From Elusimicrobiota bacterium (GTDB lineage: Bacteria; Elusimicrobiota; Elusimicrobia; 2-02-FULL-39-32), in contig JAKFYJ010000012.1 in assembly GCA_021730935.1 (NCBI GenBank), forward strand, positions 1 through 57,201: a stretch of DNA of 57,201 bases. Reading direction: 5' to 3'. Positions 1-8,055 of the stretch are shown here, piece after piece. A program made the translations under genes and the position numbers. Position 1 is the stretch's first letter; every line of letters starts with the position of its first letter. Below the pieces are notes generated by a model. That model made no database searches, was not told the origin of the DNA, and saw only the letters and a list, made by a program, of their open reading frames with translations.

Positions 1-60
1 AGACAGTCTCTGAACGGAACCCTCGGCGCGGATCCGTTTATCCCTTCATTATAAAGCAGG

Positions 61-89
61 TTTCTTTTTCGACGGGCAAATGTTAAAAT
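61..89 (+). promoter_or_regulatory. weak candidate promoter of secA
   Basis: A TAAAAT -10 box lies at 84-89, 11 nt before the secA ATG. The position 17 nt further upstream (61-66, TTTCTT) matches a -35 box poorly. No Shine-Dalgarno sequence is visible. The geometry resembles the stronger near-leaderless promoters elsewhere in this window, which is the main reason to list it. Confidence 0.3.
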
Positions 90-100
90 AATAAATCCAT

Positions 101-2794
101 ATGCTTAAAACAGTCCTGCAAAAAGTTTTCGGTTCCAGCAGCGACCGCTTCGTCAAGAACATCCGGCCCGTGATTGAGCGGATCAACGCATTTGATTCTG
201 AAATGTCGGCATTGTCCGATGATCAGCTCCGTGCGAAAACGGACGAGTTCCGGAAACGGCTCGCCGGCGGGGAAACTCTCGACGACCTCATGCCGGAAGC
301 ATTCGCCGCGGTTCGTGAAGCCGGCAAGAGAACCATCGGGCTCAGGCATTTCGACGTCCAGATGATGGGCGGCATCGTCCTGCATCAGGGCAAGATCGCG
401 GAAATGAAAACCGGCGAAGGAAAAACGCTGGTCGCCACCCTCGCGGCTTATTTGAACGCCCTCCCCGGCCTCGGCGTCCACGTCGTCACCGTCAACGATT
501 ATTTGGCCCGCCGCGACAGAAACTGGATGGCTCCCGTCTTTGAATCCCTGGGGCTGACCGTGGGTTTTGTCCAGCACGACATGCGAAACGAAGACCGCCG
601 CGCGGCCTATGCCTGCGACATCACCTATGTCACCAACAACGAAATCGGATTTGATTATCTGCGGGACAACATGGTCATCCGCAAAGAGGACCGCGTCATC
701 CGCCCCATGAATTTCGCCATCGTCGACGAAGTGGACTCCATTTTGATCGACGAGTCGAGGACGCCTTTGATCATCTCCGGCCCTGCGGAAGCCTCCACCC
801 AAAAATATTACATCATCAACAAGATCGTGCCCATGCTGAAGGGCCGCTTCGTGACCGACAAAGAAGAAATCGAATCAAAATATTCCGGCGAAAAGCTGGA
901 TGTGGGATATGATTTCCTCGTGGACGAAAAAGCCCACACCACCACCCTCACCGAAGAAGGCGTGGCCAAGTGCGAGAAGCTCCTGGGGCTCAAGAATTTG
1001 TATGACGATCTCTCCGGCGAATGGGTGCACCACATCACGCAGGCGCTCCGGGCGCATCATCTTTATAAACGGGATGTGGATTATGTCGTGAAAGACGGCG
1101 AAGTCATCATCGTGGACGAATTCACGGGCCGCCTGATGCCCGGCCGGCGATGGTCGGAAGGCCTGCACCAGTCCGTTGAAGCCAAGGAGAATTTGCGCAT
1201 CGCGGAAGAAAACCAGACTCTGGCCACCATCACATTCCAGAATTTTTTCAGGATGTATAAAAAGATGGGCGGCATGACGGGAACGGCTCTCACGGAAGCG
1301 CAGGAATTTTGGGAGATTTATAAACTCGACGTCGTTGAAATTCCCACCAACCGTCCCATGCTCCGCATCGACATGCCGGACGTGATCTATCGCACCCAGC
1401 GCGAGAAGAATGAAGCGATCATCAAGGAAATTGAAGAGCTTTGGAAACAGGGCCGGCCCGTTCTCGTCGGAACCCGTTCCATTGATTCGTCAGAAAAGCT
1501 CGGCGCCATGCTCCGCCGCCACGGCGTGCCTCACCAGATTTTGAACGCGAAATATCATGAGCAGGAAGCTGTGATCATTTCGCAGGCCGGCAAAAAGGCC
1601 GCCGTCACCATTGCCACCAACATGGCGGGCCGCGGAACCGACATCGTGCTCGGGGGAAATCCTTCAAATCCAGAGGAAGCGGAGTTCGTGAAAAACATCG
1701 GCGGGCTTCATGTGCTCGGGAGCGAACGCCACGAATCGCGCAGGATCGACAATCAGCTGAGAGGCCGCACAGGCCGTCAGGGCGATCCGGGCTCTTCGCG
1801 TTTTTATGTTGCCCTCGACGATGATCTCATGCGTCTGTTCGGCGGCGACCGCCTCTCTCAGTTCATGGATTCCGGATTTTTGAAGACGATCGGCGGAAAC
1901 TGGGAAGAGGGGGAAGCCATTGAGAGCCCGCTTCTTTCGCGCCAGATAGAACAAGCCCAGCGCAGGGTGGAAGCCAACCATTTCGACGTCCGCAAACAGC
2001 TCCTTGATTTCGACGATGTGATGAACCGCCAGCGCGAAGCGATTTATGATCTCAGGAACGACATTTTGGACGGCGAAGATGTTTCCCAGCATGTTCAGGA
2101 CATGATTTCAGAAACCCTTGAAGAAAAGCTTGAGCTGTGGTGTTCTCACAAATCGCACGCCGAAGAATGGGATTTAAATTCTTTGTCGCAGTGGGTGAAA
2201 CGCACTTTTGATGTTCCCATTGATCTTGATCCCAAGGACGCGTCCCTCGATCAGGAGAAAATACGCGGCCTGGTCCGAACGGAAATCGACAAGGCCTATC
2301 ATTCCAGGGAAGAAAATCTCACAAAGGAAGTCATGCGGGATTTGGAGCGCATGATCCTGCTTCAGATGATCGATGGCGCCTGGAAAGAGCATTTGTATGA
2401 TCTGGACCACCTGAAACAGGGCATTTTCCTTCGGGGATACGCCCAGAAAGACCCCAAAGTCGAATATCAAAAAGAATCTTTCGCCATGTTCGAGCAGATG
2501 ATGAACCGCATCCGGGAGAGCGCCGTGGAATTTGTCTTCAAGCTTCGCGCTGTGCCCGCGGTTCCGAGGCCCCCCGTTCAGAAAATGGTGGAAACCAAAC
2601 CCGAGTTCTCCATTGAAGGCGCGGAAGAAAAAAACGTCGCTCCTTCAAACGGCAGATCCGTTTCTCCCTCGCCTCTCTTTTCTGCCGAATCCAGAGCCTC
2701 CGCTCCCGTCGCCGCCATCCCCGACAAAATCGGGCGCAACGATCCCTGTCCCTGCGGCAGCGGAAAAAAATACAAGAAGTGCCACGGGCAGTAA
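101..2794 (+). CDS. secA: preprotein translocase ATPase SecA
   Basis: SecA is the cytoplasmic motor ATPase that pushes unfolded preproteins through SecYEG. The 897-residue product has the usual family length and order. Walker A GEGKT is at residues 105-109 and the DEVD Walker B box is near 209-212. The motif [16 protein letters not shown] follows near residue 506, then the second helicase motif [12 protein letters not shown] near 553, and a helical scaffold region. It ends in the zinc-binding tail [13 protein letters not shown] (Cys883, Cys885, Cys894, His895), which contacts SecB or ribosomes in known SecAs. The ATG at 101 is the first in-frame start and gives the canonical N-terminus. lnt follows directly in the same frame after the stop. 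Identification is secure. Confidence 0.98.
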   Translation: MLKTVLQKVFGSSSDRFVKNIRPVIERINAFDSEMSALSDDQLRAKTDEFRKRLAGGETLDDLMPEAFAAVREAGKRTIGLRHFDVQMMGGIVLHQGKIAEMKTGEGKTLVATLAAYLNALPGLGVHVVTVNDYLARRDRNWMAPVFESLGLTVGFVQHDMRNEDRRAAYACDITYVTNNEIGFDYLRDNMVIRKEDRVIRPMNFAIVDEVDSILIDESRTPLIISGPAEASTQKYYIINKIVPMLKGRFVTDKEEIESKYSGEKLDVGYDFLVDEKAHTTTLTEEGVAKCEKLLGLKNLYDDLSGEWVHHITQALRAHHLYKRDVDYVVKDGEVIIVDEFTGRLMPGRRWSEGLHQSVEAKENLRIAEENQTLATITFQNFFRMYKKMGGMTGTALTEAQEFWEIYKLDVVEIPTNRPMLRIDMPDVIYRTQREKNEAIIKEIEELWKQGRPVLVGTRSIDSSEKLGAMLRRHGVPHQILNAKYHEQEAVIISQAGKKAAVTIATNMAGRGTDIVLGGNPSNPEEAEFVKNIGGLHVLGSERHESRRIDNQLRGRTGRQGDPGSSRFYVALDDDLMRLFGGDRLSQFMDSGFLKTIGGNWEEGEAIESPLLSRQIEQAQRRVEANHFDVRKQLLDFDDVMNRQREAIYDLRNDILDGEDVSQHVQDMISETLEEKLELWCSHKSHAEEWDLNSLSQWVKRTFDVPIDLDPKDASLDQEKIRGLVRTEIDKAYHSREENLTKEVMRDLERMILLQMIDGAWKEHLYDLDHLKQGIFLRGYAQKDPKVEYQKESFAMFEQMMNRIRESAVEFVFKLRAVPAVPRPPVQKMVETKPEFSIEGAEEKNVAPSNGRSVSPSPLFSAESRASAPVAAIPDKIGRNDPCPCGSGKKYKKCHGQ

Positions 2795-2797
2795 ACG

Positions 2798-4300
2798 CTG
2801 ATTTTTAGTCCGATCCTTCTTTCCTTATCAAGTTCCGCTTTAATTGTTTTATCCTTCCCCAAATGGAATCACGGGTCTCTCGCCTGGATTGCTCTCGTTC
2901 CCGTTTTTGCCGCGTCTTATAACAAAAGCTGGAGACAATCTTTCGCTCTGGGTTTTCTCACGGGCTGGGCGGCCTTCTGCGGCATCCTTTATTGGATTGT
3001 CCCGACATTTCTCGCGGCCAAAGTTTCTCTCTGGGTGGGACTCCTCTCTGTGGCTCTTCTGGCGGGATATGTCGCGCTCTATTATGGGGTCTTTTTCGCT
3101 TTGCTCTCTCAGTTCTGCAAGAAATTTCCTCTGGACGCCGCGGTTTTTTTCGGCGCCGCGCTCTGGCCCGCCCTCGAATTTTTAAGAAATTATCTTTTCA
3201 CGGGGTTCCCCTGGGGCAACCTGGGATACACCCAATGGCTCCAGCTTCCGCACATTCAGTTCGCCCGCTACGCAGGGATATACGGCGTCTCCTCCATGGT
3301 TGTCCTTTTCAATCTTTTTATCGCGGCGCTGGTCATAAAACGCAATGTCAGGCGGTGGACGCTGTTGTCGTTCGTCGTGATCTTTGCGGGGATCATTTTT
3401 ATATCGCACAAAAAAATAAACCAGAAAATCGGCGGACCTCCGGTTTCGGTCGCGGTCCTTCAGGGGAACATCGACCAATATCACAAGTGGGACCCGGCTT
3501 ATGTTTCTGAAATCCAGAAGGTTTATGAAGATCTGTCCGAGACAGCGCGGAAGGCAAACAAAAACAGCTGGGTCCTCTGGCCTGAGACTGCGGTTCCGGG
3601 ATGGATCCCCAATGACGAGCCCATGCTGAAGTGGGTTTCAGGGACCGTGAAAAAATCCGGACTCGTTCATGTCGCGGGAGCTGTCACGCAGGAAGGGGTG
3701 ACGACCTGCCGCAACTCCGCGTTTCTTTTTTCCGCCGATGGAAAGATCCTTGACCGTTATGATAAAATGCATCTGGTTCCGTTCGGGGAATTCGTTCCGT
3801 TTCGGGGAATTCTGGGGAACTGGGTGCCGGTTTTGAACGAGCTCGGCGGGTTCAGCTCCGGAGAGTCTCACAAAGTTTTAAATCCTCCCGGAGCGCGGGT
3901 CGGCGTGAGCATCTGTTATGAAAGCGTGTTCCCGGAAATCGCGCGGGAAGAAACGCGGAACGGGGCGCAGGTCCTCGTGAACCTCACGAACGACGGATGG
4001 TATCTGGACACCGCGGCGCCGGAACAGCATTTCGCGATGAACGTTTTTCGGGCCGTCGAAAACAACCGCCCATTGGTTCGCGCGGCCAACACGGGGATTT
4101 CAGGGTTCATCGGGCCCGACGGGCGGGTCCTTTCAAAAACGAGGATCGGAGAGCGGACCGTGTTGTTCGGGGAAATTTCTCCATCGGAAACAGAGACATT
4201 TTATACGAGGCACGGCGACCTTTTCGCCTGGATTTGCGCGGCGGTCAGTCTGATCGGCATCGGATTTTCGTTCAGGAAAAATTCACATGAAAACGCTTAA
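2798..4300 (+). CDS. lnt: apolipoprotein N-acyltransferase
   Basis: Lnt adds the third acyl chain to outer-membrane lipoproteins at the inner membrane. The first 150 or so residues are hydrophobic membrane helices. The C-terminal nitrilase-type domain carries the expected triad: Glu263 in WPETAVPG, Lys323 in YDKMHLVPFGE and Cys373 in ICYES, spaced as in E. coli Lnt (E267/K335/C387). Codons from 2798 read as a typical Lnt N-terminus (FPKWNHGSLAWIALVP). The first ATG, GTG or TTG is the GTG at 3035, which would delete about 79 residues including two helices. I therefore place the start at CTG 2798, or ATT 2801, just after the secA stop. The exact start codon is uncertain. The 3' end overlaps prfB by 14 nt, suggesting translational coupling. 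The predicted length is about 500 aa, close to the family norm. Confidence 0.92.
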   Translation: MIFSPILLSLSSSALIVLSFPKWNHGSLAWIALVPVFAASYNKSWRQSFALGFLTGWAAFCGILYWIVPTFLAAKVSLWVGLLSVALLAGYVALYYGVFFALLSQFCKKFPLDAAVFFGAALWPALEFLRNYLFTGFPWGNLGYTQWLQLPHIQFARYAGIYGVSSMVVLFNLFIAALVIKRNVRRWTLLSFVVIFAGIIFISHKKINQKIGGPPVSVAVLQGNIDQYHKWDPAYVSEIQKVYEDLSETARKANKNSWVLWPETAVPGWIPNDEPMLKWVSGTVKKSGLVHVAGAVTQEGVTTCRNSAFLFSADGKILDRYDKMHLVPFGEFVPFRGILGNWVPVLNELGGFSSGESHKVLNPPGARVGVSICYESVFPEIAREETRNGAQVLVNLTNDGWYLDTAAPEQHFAMNVFRAVENNRPLVRAANTGISGFIGPDGRVLSKTRIGERTVLFGEISPSETETFYTRHGDLFAWICAAVSLIGIGFSFRKNSHENA

Positions 4301-5397
4301 AGAACTTTCTTTCGACATCCAAAACACCAAGCTCAAGATCGATGAGCTGGGGAGGTTTCTTTGACCTCGCTCAAAAAGAAAAACAAATCACAGATTTAGA
4401 GCTCACCGCCGCTCAGCCCGGGTTTTGGCAGAAGGGGGACTCCTCTTCCAAAAAACTCATGTCGGAAATGTCCACTCTCAAGGAAGTGACGGCGCGCTGG
4501 AAAGGGCTCAAGAAAGAAGTGGACGACATTGAGGCCCACTGGCAGTTGGCTTCCGAGATGGATGATGAGTCCGAGCTGGAAGAAATTGAAAAAACTCACC
4601 TGGCCCTCCTGAAGAAAATTGACGCCTTTGACCTTGAATCCAAATTGTCCGGCGAACACGACAAATCCAACGCCATTATTTCTCTCCATGCGGGCGCGGG
4701 CGGAACGGAAGCCTGCGACTGGAACGACATGCTTTTCCGCATGTATCAGCGCTGGGCGAACGCTCACAATCATGAGATTGAGATCACCGACATGCTCCCG
4801 GGCGAAGAAGCCGGAATGAAGAGCGTGACTTTTTTCGTGAAAGGCGCTTATGCCTATGGCTATCTGAAATCTGAAATCGGCGTTCACCGCCTGGTCCGCG
4901 TCTCTCCCTTTGATTCCAACAAGCGCCGCCACACCTCTTTTGCCTCCTGCGACGTCATTCCCGAAATCGAAGACGACATCAAAATTGAGATCAACGAAGC
5001 GGACCTTGAAACCGACACCTATCGCGCTTCAGGAGCCGGCGGCCAGCACGTGAACAAAACAGAGTCCGCGGTCCGCATCACGCACAAGCCCTCCGGCATC
5101 ATCGTCGCCTGCCAGATCGAGCGCAGTCAGATGAAAAACCGCGCCACCGCCATGAAGATGCTCCGCGCGCGGCTTTATGACCTTGAGCAGGAAAAGAAAC
5201 GCGCCGCCATCGAAAAGCATTATGACGACAAGGGCGACATCGCCTGGGGCAACCAGATCCGCTCTTATGTGTTCATGCCCTATCAGCTGGTCAAAGACGC
5301 CCGCACGGGTCAGGAGACCGGCAACATCCAGGCGGTCATGGATGGAGATCTCGACCCTTTCATGCGCGCTTTCCTTTCGTATAAAGGGAAAAAATAG
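4287..5397 (+). CDS. prfB: peptide chain release factor 2, programmed +1 frameshift
   Basis: RF2 recognises UGA/UAA and triggers peptide release. The ATG at 4287 opens a 25-codon frame (MKTLKELSFDIQNTK...) that ends at the in-frame TGA 4362-4364. The rest of the protein is in the +1 frame, so translation resumes with GAC at 4363. The joined product is 369 aa (E. coli RF2 has 365). It carries the stop-codon-reading SPF motif (VRVSPFDSNKRRHTSF) and the catalytic GGQ at residues 251-253. The gene overlaps the lnt 3' end by 14 nt and is probably cotranscribed with secA and lnt. A plain ORF search would start it falsely at 4342. Confidence 0.97.
4349..4365 (+). promoter_or_regulatory. RF2 autoregulatory +1 frameshift site
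   Basis: The slippery site is CTT TGA C at 4359-4365. A Shine-Dalgarno-like GGGGAGG (4349-4355) ends exactly three nucleotides before CTT, the same spacing as in E. coli prfB. Low RF2 makes the ribosome pause at UGA and slip forward, so RF2 controls its own synthesis. This also shows that UGA is a stop codon in this organism. Confidence 0.95.
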
Positions 5398-5412
5398 TAT
5401 GATCTTCACCGC

Positions 5413-6363
5413 ATGAGTTTTTTTTCCGGCGCCAAAGTTTTGGTCACTGGAGCCCACGGGTTCACGGGCTCTCATCTCACTCGACAGCTCCATCTTTCCG
5501 GCGCCTCCGTCCGGGCTCTGGTGAAAAACGGATCCAATCTCACAAACCTTGAAGACCTCTCGGGCAAAATAGAAATTTTTAATGGGGACGTGACGGACCT
5601 CTCCGGCCTTGCCAAAGCCTGCGAAGGGGTTCAGTATGTTTTTCATCCGGCCGCGATCGTCCCCGTCATGGACGCGCGCAACAATCCGCAGAGGGCGTTT
5701 GAAGTCAATTCCATCGGGACCTTCAATGTGGCCCAGGCGTCCATCAAAGCGGGCGTAAAAAAGATGCTCCATGTCAGCACCTGCCATGTTTACGGCAACC
5801 TGCCCGATTCCGAACTCCCCATCAAAGAGACCGCCGTCCCGCGCGCGGGGGACCTTTATGCCGCGTCCAAATATGCCGCAGAAATTTATCTCAGGCCCCT
5901 GATCGACGAAGGGGCTCCCATCGTGATTTCCCGCTCATTCGCTTTTTATGGTCCCGGCCAGAGCGAACAATATTTGATTCCCCGCATCATTTCGCAGATC
6001 GTTTCAGGGAAAACGCCGAAACTGGGAAGTCCCAGGCCGTCCCGCGATTATACGCATGTCGTGGACATCGTCCGAGGATACATGCTCCTTCTTGAAAAAG
6101 GCGCGCCGGGAGAGATTTATCACCTCAGTTCCGGAAAAGAAACCACCGTCGGCGAGGCCTATCGCGCCATCGCAAAAGTTCTGAACTATACGCAGGAACC
6201 GCAGTGGAACGATTCCACGCGGCCCCAGGACATTATGCGGCTTTTCGGTGATTCCTCGAAAGCCCGCAAACTCACGGGCTGGAAACCCGAAATTTCTTTT
6301 GAAGACGGCCTTCGGAACACGATTGAGTGGTGGCAAAAACGGATGGCGGGGGCCGCGCGGTGA
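5413..6363 (+). CDS. NAD-dependent epimerase/dehydratase (extended SDR)
   Basis: This 316-aa extended short-chain dehydrogenase probably modifies a nucleotide-activated sugar. The Rossmann motif G13-x2-G16-x2-G19 sits in VTGAHGFTGSH. The catalytic pair is Tyr149 and Lys153 (YAASK). The C-terminal region has the RDYTHVVDIVRG segment typical of sugar epimerases and dehydratases. The substrate cannot be told from sequence. The ATG at 5413 is 13 nt after the prfB stop. A TATGAT box at 5398-5403 could be a -10 element, but no good -35 accompanies it. The 3' end overlaps the kinase start by 4 nt (GTGA), so the gene opens a glycan operon. Confidence 0.85.
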   Translation: MSFFSGAKVLVTGAHGFTGSHLTRQLHLSGASVRALVKNGSNLTNLEDLSGKIEIFNGDVTDLSGLAKACEGVQYVFHPAAIVPVMDARNNPQRAFEVNSIGTFNVAQASIKAGVKKMLHVSTCHVYGNLPDSELPIKETAVPRAGDLYAASKYAAEIYLRPLIDEGAPIVISRSFAFYGPGQSEQYLIPRIISQIVSGKTPKLGSPRPSRDYTHVVDIVRGYMLLLEKGAPGEIYHLSSGKETTVGEAYRAIAKVLNYTQEPQWNDSTRPQDIMRLFGDSSKARKLTGWKPEISFEDGLRNTIEWWQKRMAGAAR

Positions 6364-7349
6364 TCATCAGCAAAACGCCGTTCCGCATCTCCTTCTTCGG
6401 CGGCGGGACGGATTATCCCGGCTGGCTGAAATCCCACGAAGGCGCCGTGCTTTCGACGACGATCGACAAATATTGCTATATTTCCAGCCGATATCTCCCT
6501 CCGTTTTTTGATTATAAAACCCGCCTTGTTTATTCGTCCATCGAATTCGTGAAAAGCACAAATGAGATCAAGCATCCTTCCGCGCGGGAATGTTTAAATT
6601 TCATGAAAGTCGACAAAGGCGTTGAGATCCACCATGACGCCGATCTCCCGGCGCGCACGGGGCTGGGTTCGAGCTCGTCGTTCACCGCAGGGCTCCTCAA
6701 CTGCCTCTATGCTCTCAAGGGGCAGATCGTCTCCAAGGAACAGCTGGCCAAAGACGCGATCTCCGTGGAGCAGGACTGGATCAAAGAGAATGTCGGGTGC
6801 CAGGACCAGATCGCCGCGGCTTATGGCGGGTTCAACCTCGTTGAGTTCAAGCCCGAACAAAATTTCAGGATTTCTCCGGTGATTCTCCAGCAGGAACGGC
6901 TGGAAGAATTTCAATCCCATCTGCTTCTGGTTTTCACAGGTTTCTCGAGGATCGCCTCCGAAATTGCGGAAAAGCTGGTCAAGACCGCGGACCAAAAACA
7001 GAAAGAGCTTGAGGCCATGCGGCAGATGGTTTATGAAGGCCTCAGGATCTTGAGCGGCAAGAACGATCTCGGCGATTTTGGAAAACTCCTGAACGAGTCC
7101 TGGAAAATCAAAAGGGGCCTTGCCGACAACATCACGACGTCTCAGATCGACCAGATTTATGACCGCGCGATGAAGGCGGGCGCTTTGGGGGGCAAATTGC
7201 TGGGCGCGGGCGGCGGCGGGTTCCTCCTCCTCTTCGTCCGTCCGGAACATCAGCCCAAAGTGAAGTCGGCCCTGACCGAATTTCTGCATGTTCCGTTCAA
7301 GTTTGAATATTCGGGCAGTCAAATTATTTTTTACAAGCCGGATTTATAA
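6360..7349 (+). CDS. GHMP-family sugar kinase (HddA-like)
   Basis: This 329-aa ATP-dependent kinase belongs to the GHMP superfamily. The N-terminus IISKTPFRISFFGGGTDYPG is the hallmark of the D-glycero-D-manno-heptose-7-phosphate kinase (HddA) branch. The ATP-binding loop TGLGSSSSF is at about residues 100-108. A glycine-rich GALGGKLLGAGGGGF lies near the C-terminus. The start is the GTG at 6360, which overlaps the upstream TGA. The longer frame from 6327 only adds residues inside the previous gene. A GmhA-like isomerase and an HldE-like fusion elsewhere in the window fit a heptose-phosphate route. The real substrate may be another hexose or heptose. Confidence 0.8.
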   Translation: MIISKTPFRISFFGGGTDYPGWLKSHEGAVLSTTIDKYCYISSRYLPPFFDYKTRLVYSSIEFVKSTNEIKHPSARECLNFMKVDKGVEIHHDADLPARTGLGSSSSFTAGLLNCLYALKGQIVSKEQLAKDAISVEQDWIKENVGCQDQIAAAYGGFNLVEFKPEQNFRISPVILQQERLEEFQSHLLLVFTGFSRIASEIAEKLVKTADQKQKELEAMRQMVYEGLRILSGKNDLGDFGKLLNESWKIKRGLADNITTSQIDQIYDRAMKAGALGGKLLGAGGGGFLLLFVRPEHQPKVKSALTEFLHVPFKFEYSGSQIIFYKPDL

Positions 7350-8054
7350 ATGAAAGTCACCCTCTTCATCCCGGTCCTCAACGAACTTGAAGCCATGAAA
7401 ACCATCATGCCTCAGATCAAAAGAGAATGGGTGGACCAGATTCTTTTCGTGGACGGCGGCTCGACGGACGGGACGCAGGATTATGTCCGTCAGCACGGTT
7501 TTGAGCTCTATGTCCAAAAAAAGAAGGGCCTCCGATATGCTTTCATGGAGGCGATCGATTTGATGAAGGGCGACATCGTGATCAGTTTCAGCCCCGACGG
7601 AAACTCCATTTCGGAGCTCATTCCGCCTCTGATTGAAAAGATGAAGGAAGGATACGACATGGTGATCGTTTCCAGATACGCCGACGGCGCGAAGAGTTAT
7701 GACGATGATGCAGTCACGGCTTTCGGCAATTGGCTCTTCACCAAGACCGTCAATGTCCTTCACGGCTCAAAATACACTGACGCTCTCGTGATGTATCGGG
7801 CGTTCAGGAAAGACATCATTTTCCAGCTGGACCTCCACAAGGAGGAATCCTATACTTTCGAGGAGAAGCTGTTCCGCACCCGGATGGGCTGGGAACCTCT
7901 GATGTCGGTGCGCGCGGCCAAACGCAAACTCAAAGTCGCCGACATCCCGGGAGACGAACCCGCCCGCATCGGAGGCGCTCGGAAACTTCAGGTCATCCGC
8001 TGGGGAGCCGCCTATTATTTCCAGTTCTTCAAAGAAAAATTCTTCTGGCGCTGA
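7350..8054 (+). CDS. GT2 glycosyltransferase (polyprenyl-phosphate sugar synthase-like)
   Basis: This 234-aa family 2 glycosyltransferase has no obvious transmembrane tail. It starts MKVTLFIPVLNE and carries LFVDGGSTDGTQ (nucleotide-sugar site) and SPDGN in the position of the DxD metal motif. The length and layout resemble dolichol/undecaprenyl-phosphate mannose synthases, which load a lipid carrier for membrane GT-C enzymes. The next gene is such a GT-C, so the two probably form a donor-transferase pair. The ATG directly follows the upstream TAA with no spacer. No clear Shine-Dalgarno is present. Confidence 0.8.
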   Translation: MKVTLFIPVLNELEAMKTIMPQIKREWVDQILFVDGGSTDGTQDYVRQHGFELYVQKKKGLRYAFMEAIDLMKGDIVISFSPDGNSISELIPPLIEKMKEGYDMVIVSRYADGAKSYDDDAVTAFGNWLFTKTVNVLHGSKYTDALVMYRAFRKDIIFQLDLHKEESYTFEEKLFRTRMGWEPLMSVRAAKRKLKVADIPGDEPARIGGARKLQVIRWGAAYYFQFFKEKFFWR

Positions 8055-8055
8055 T

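Noticed and set aside
1-54. Open frame at the left edge ending at TAA 52-54, possibly the tail of an upstream gene.
   Set aside because: Only 17 codons are visible, with no motif, and another frame is also open. It cannot be supported.
4342-4361. ATG at 4342 as the start of RF2, with the upstream TGA as a real stop or a selenocysteine codon.
   Set aside because: The preceding frame encodes the normal RF2 N-terminus and the site has all elements of the known +1 shift. No SECIS-like need exists.
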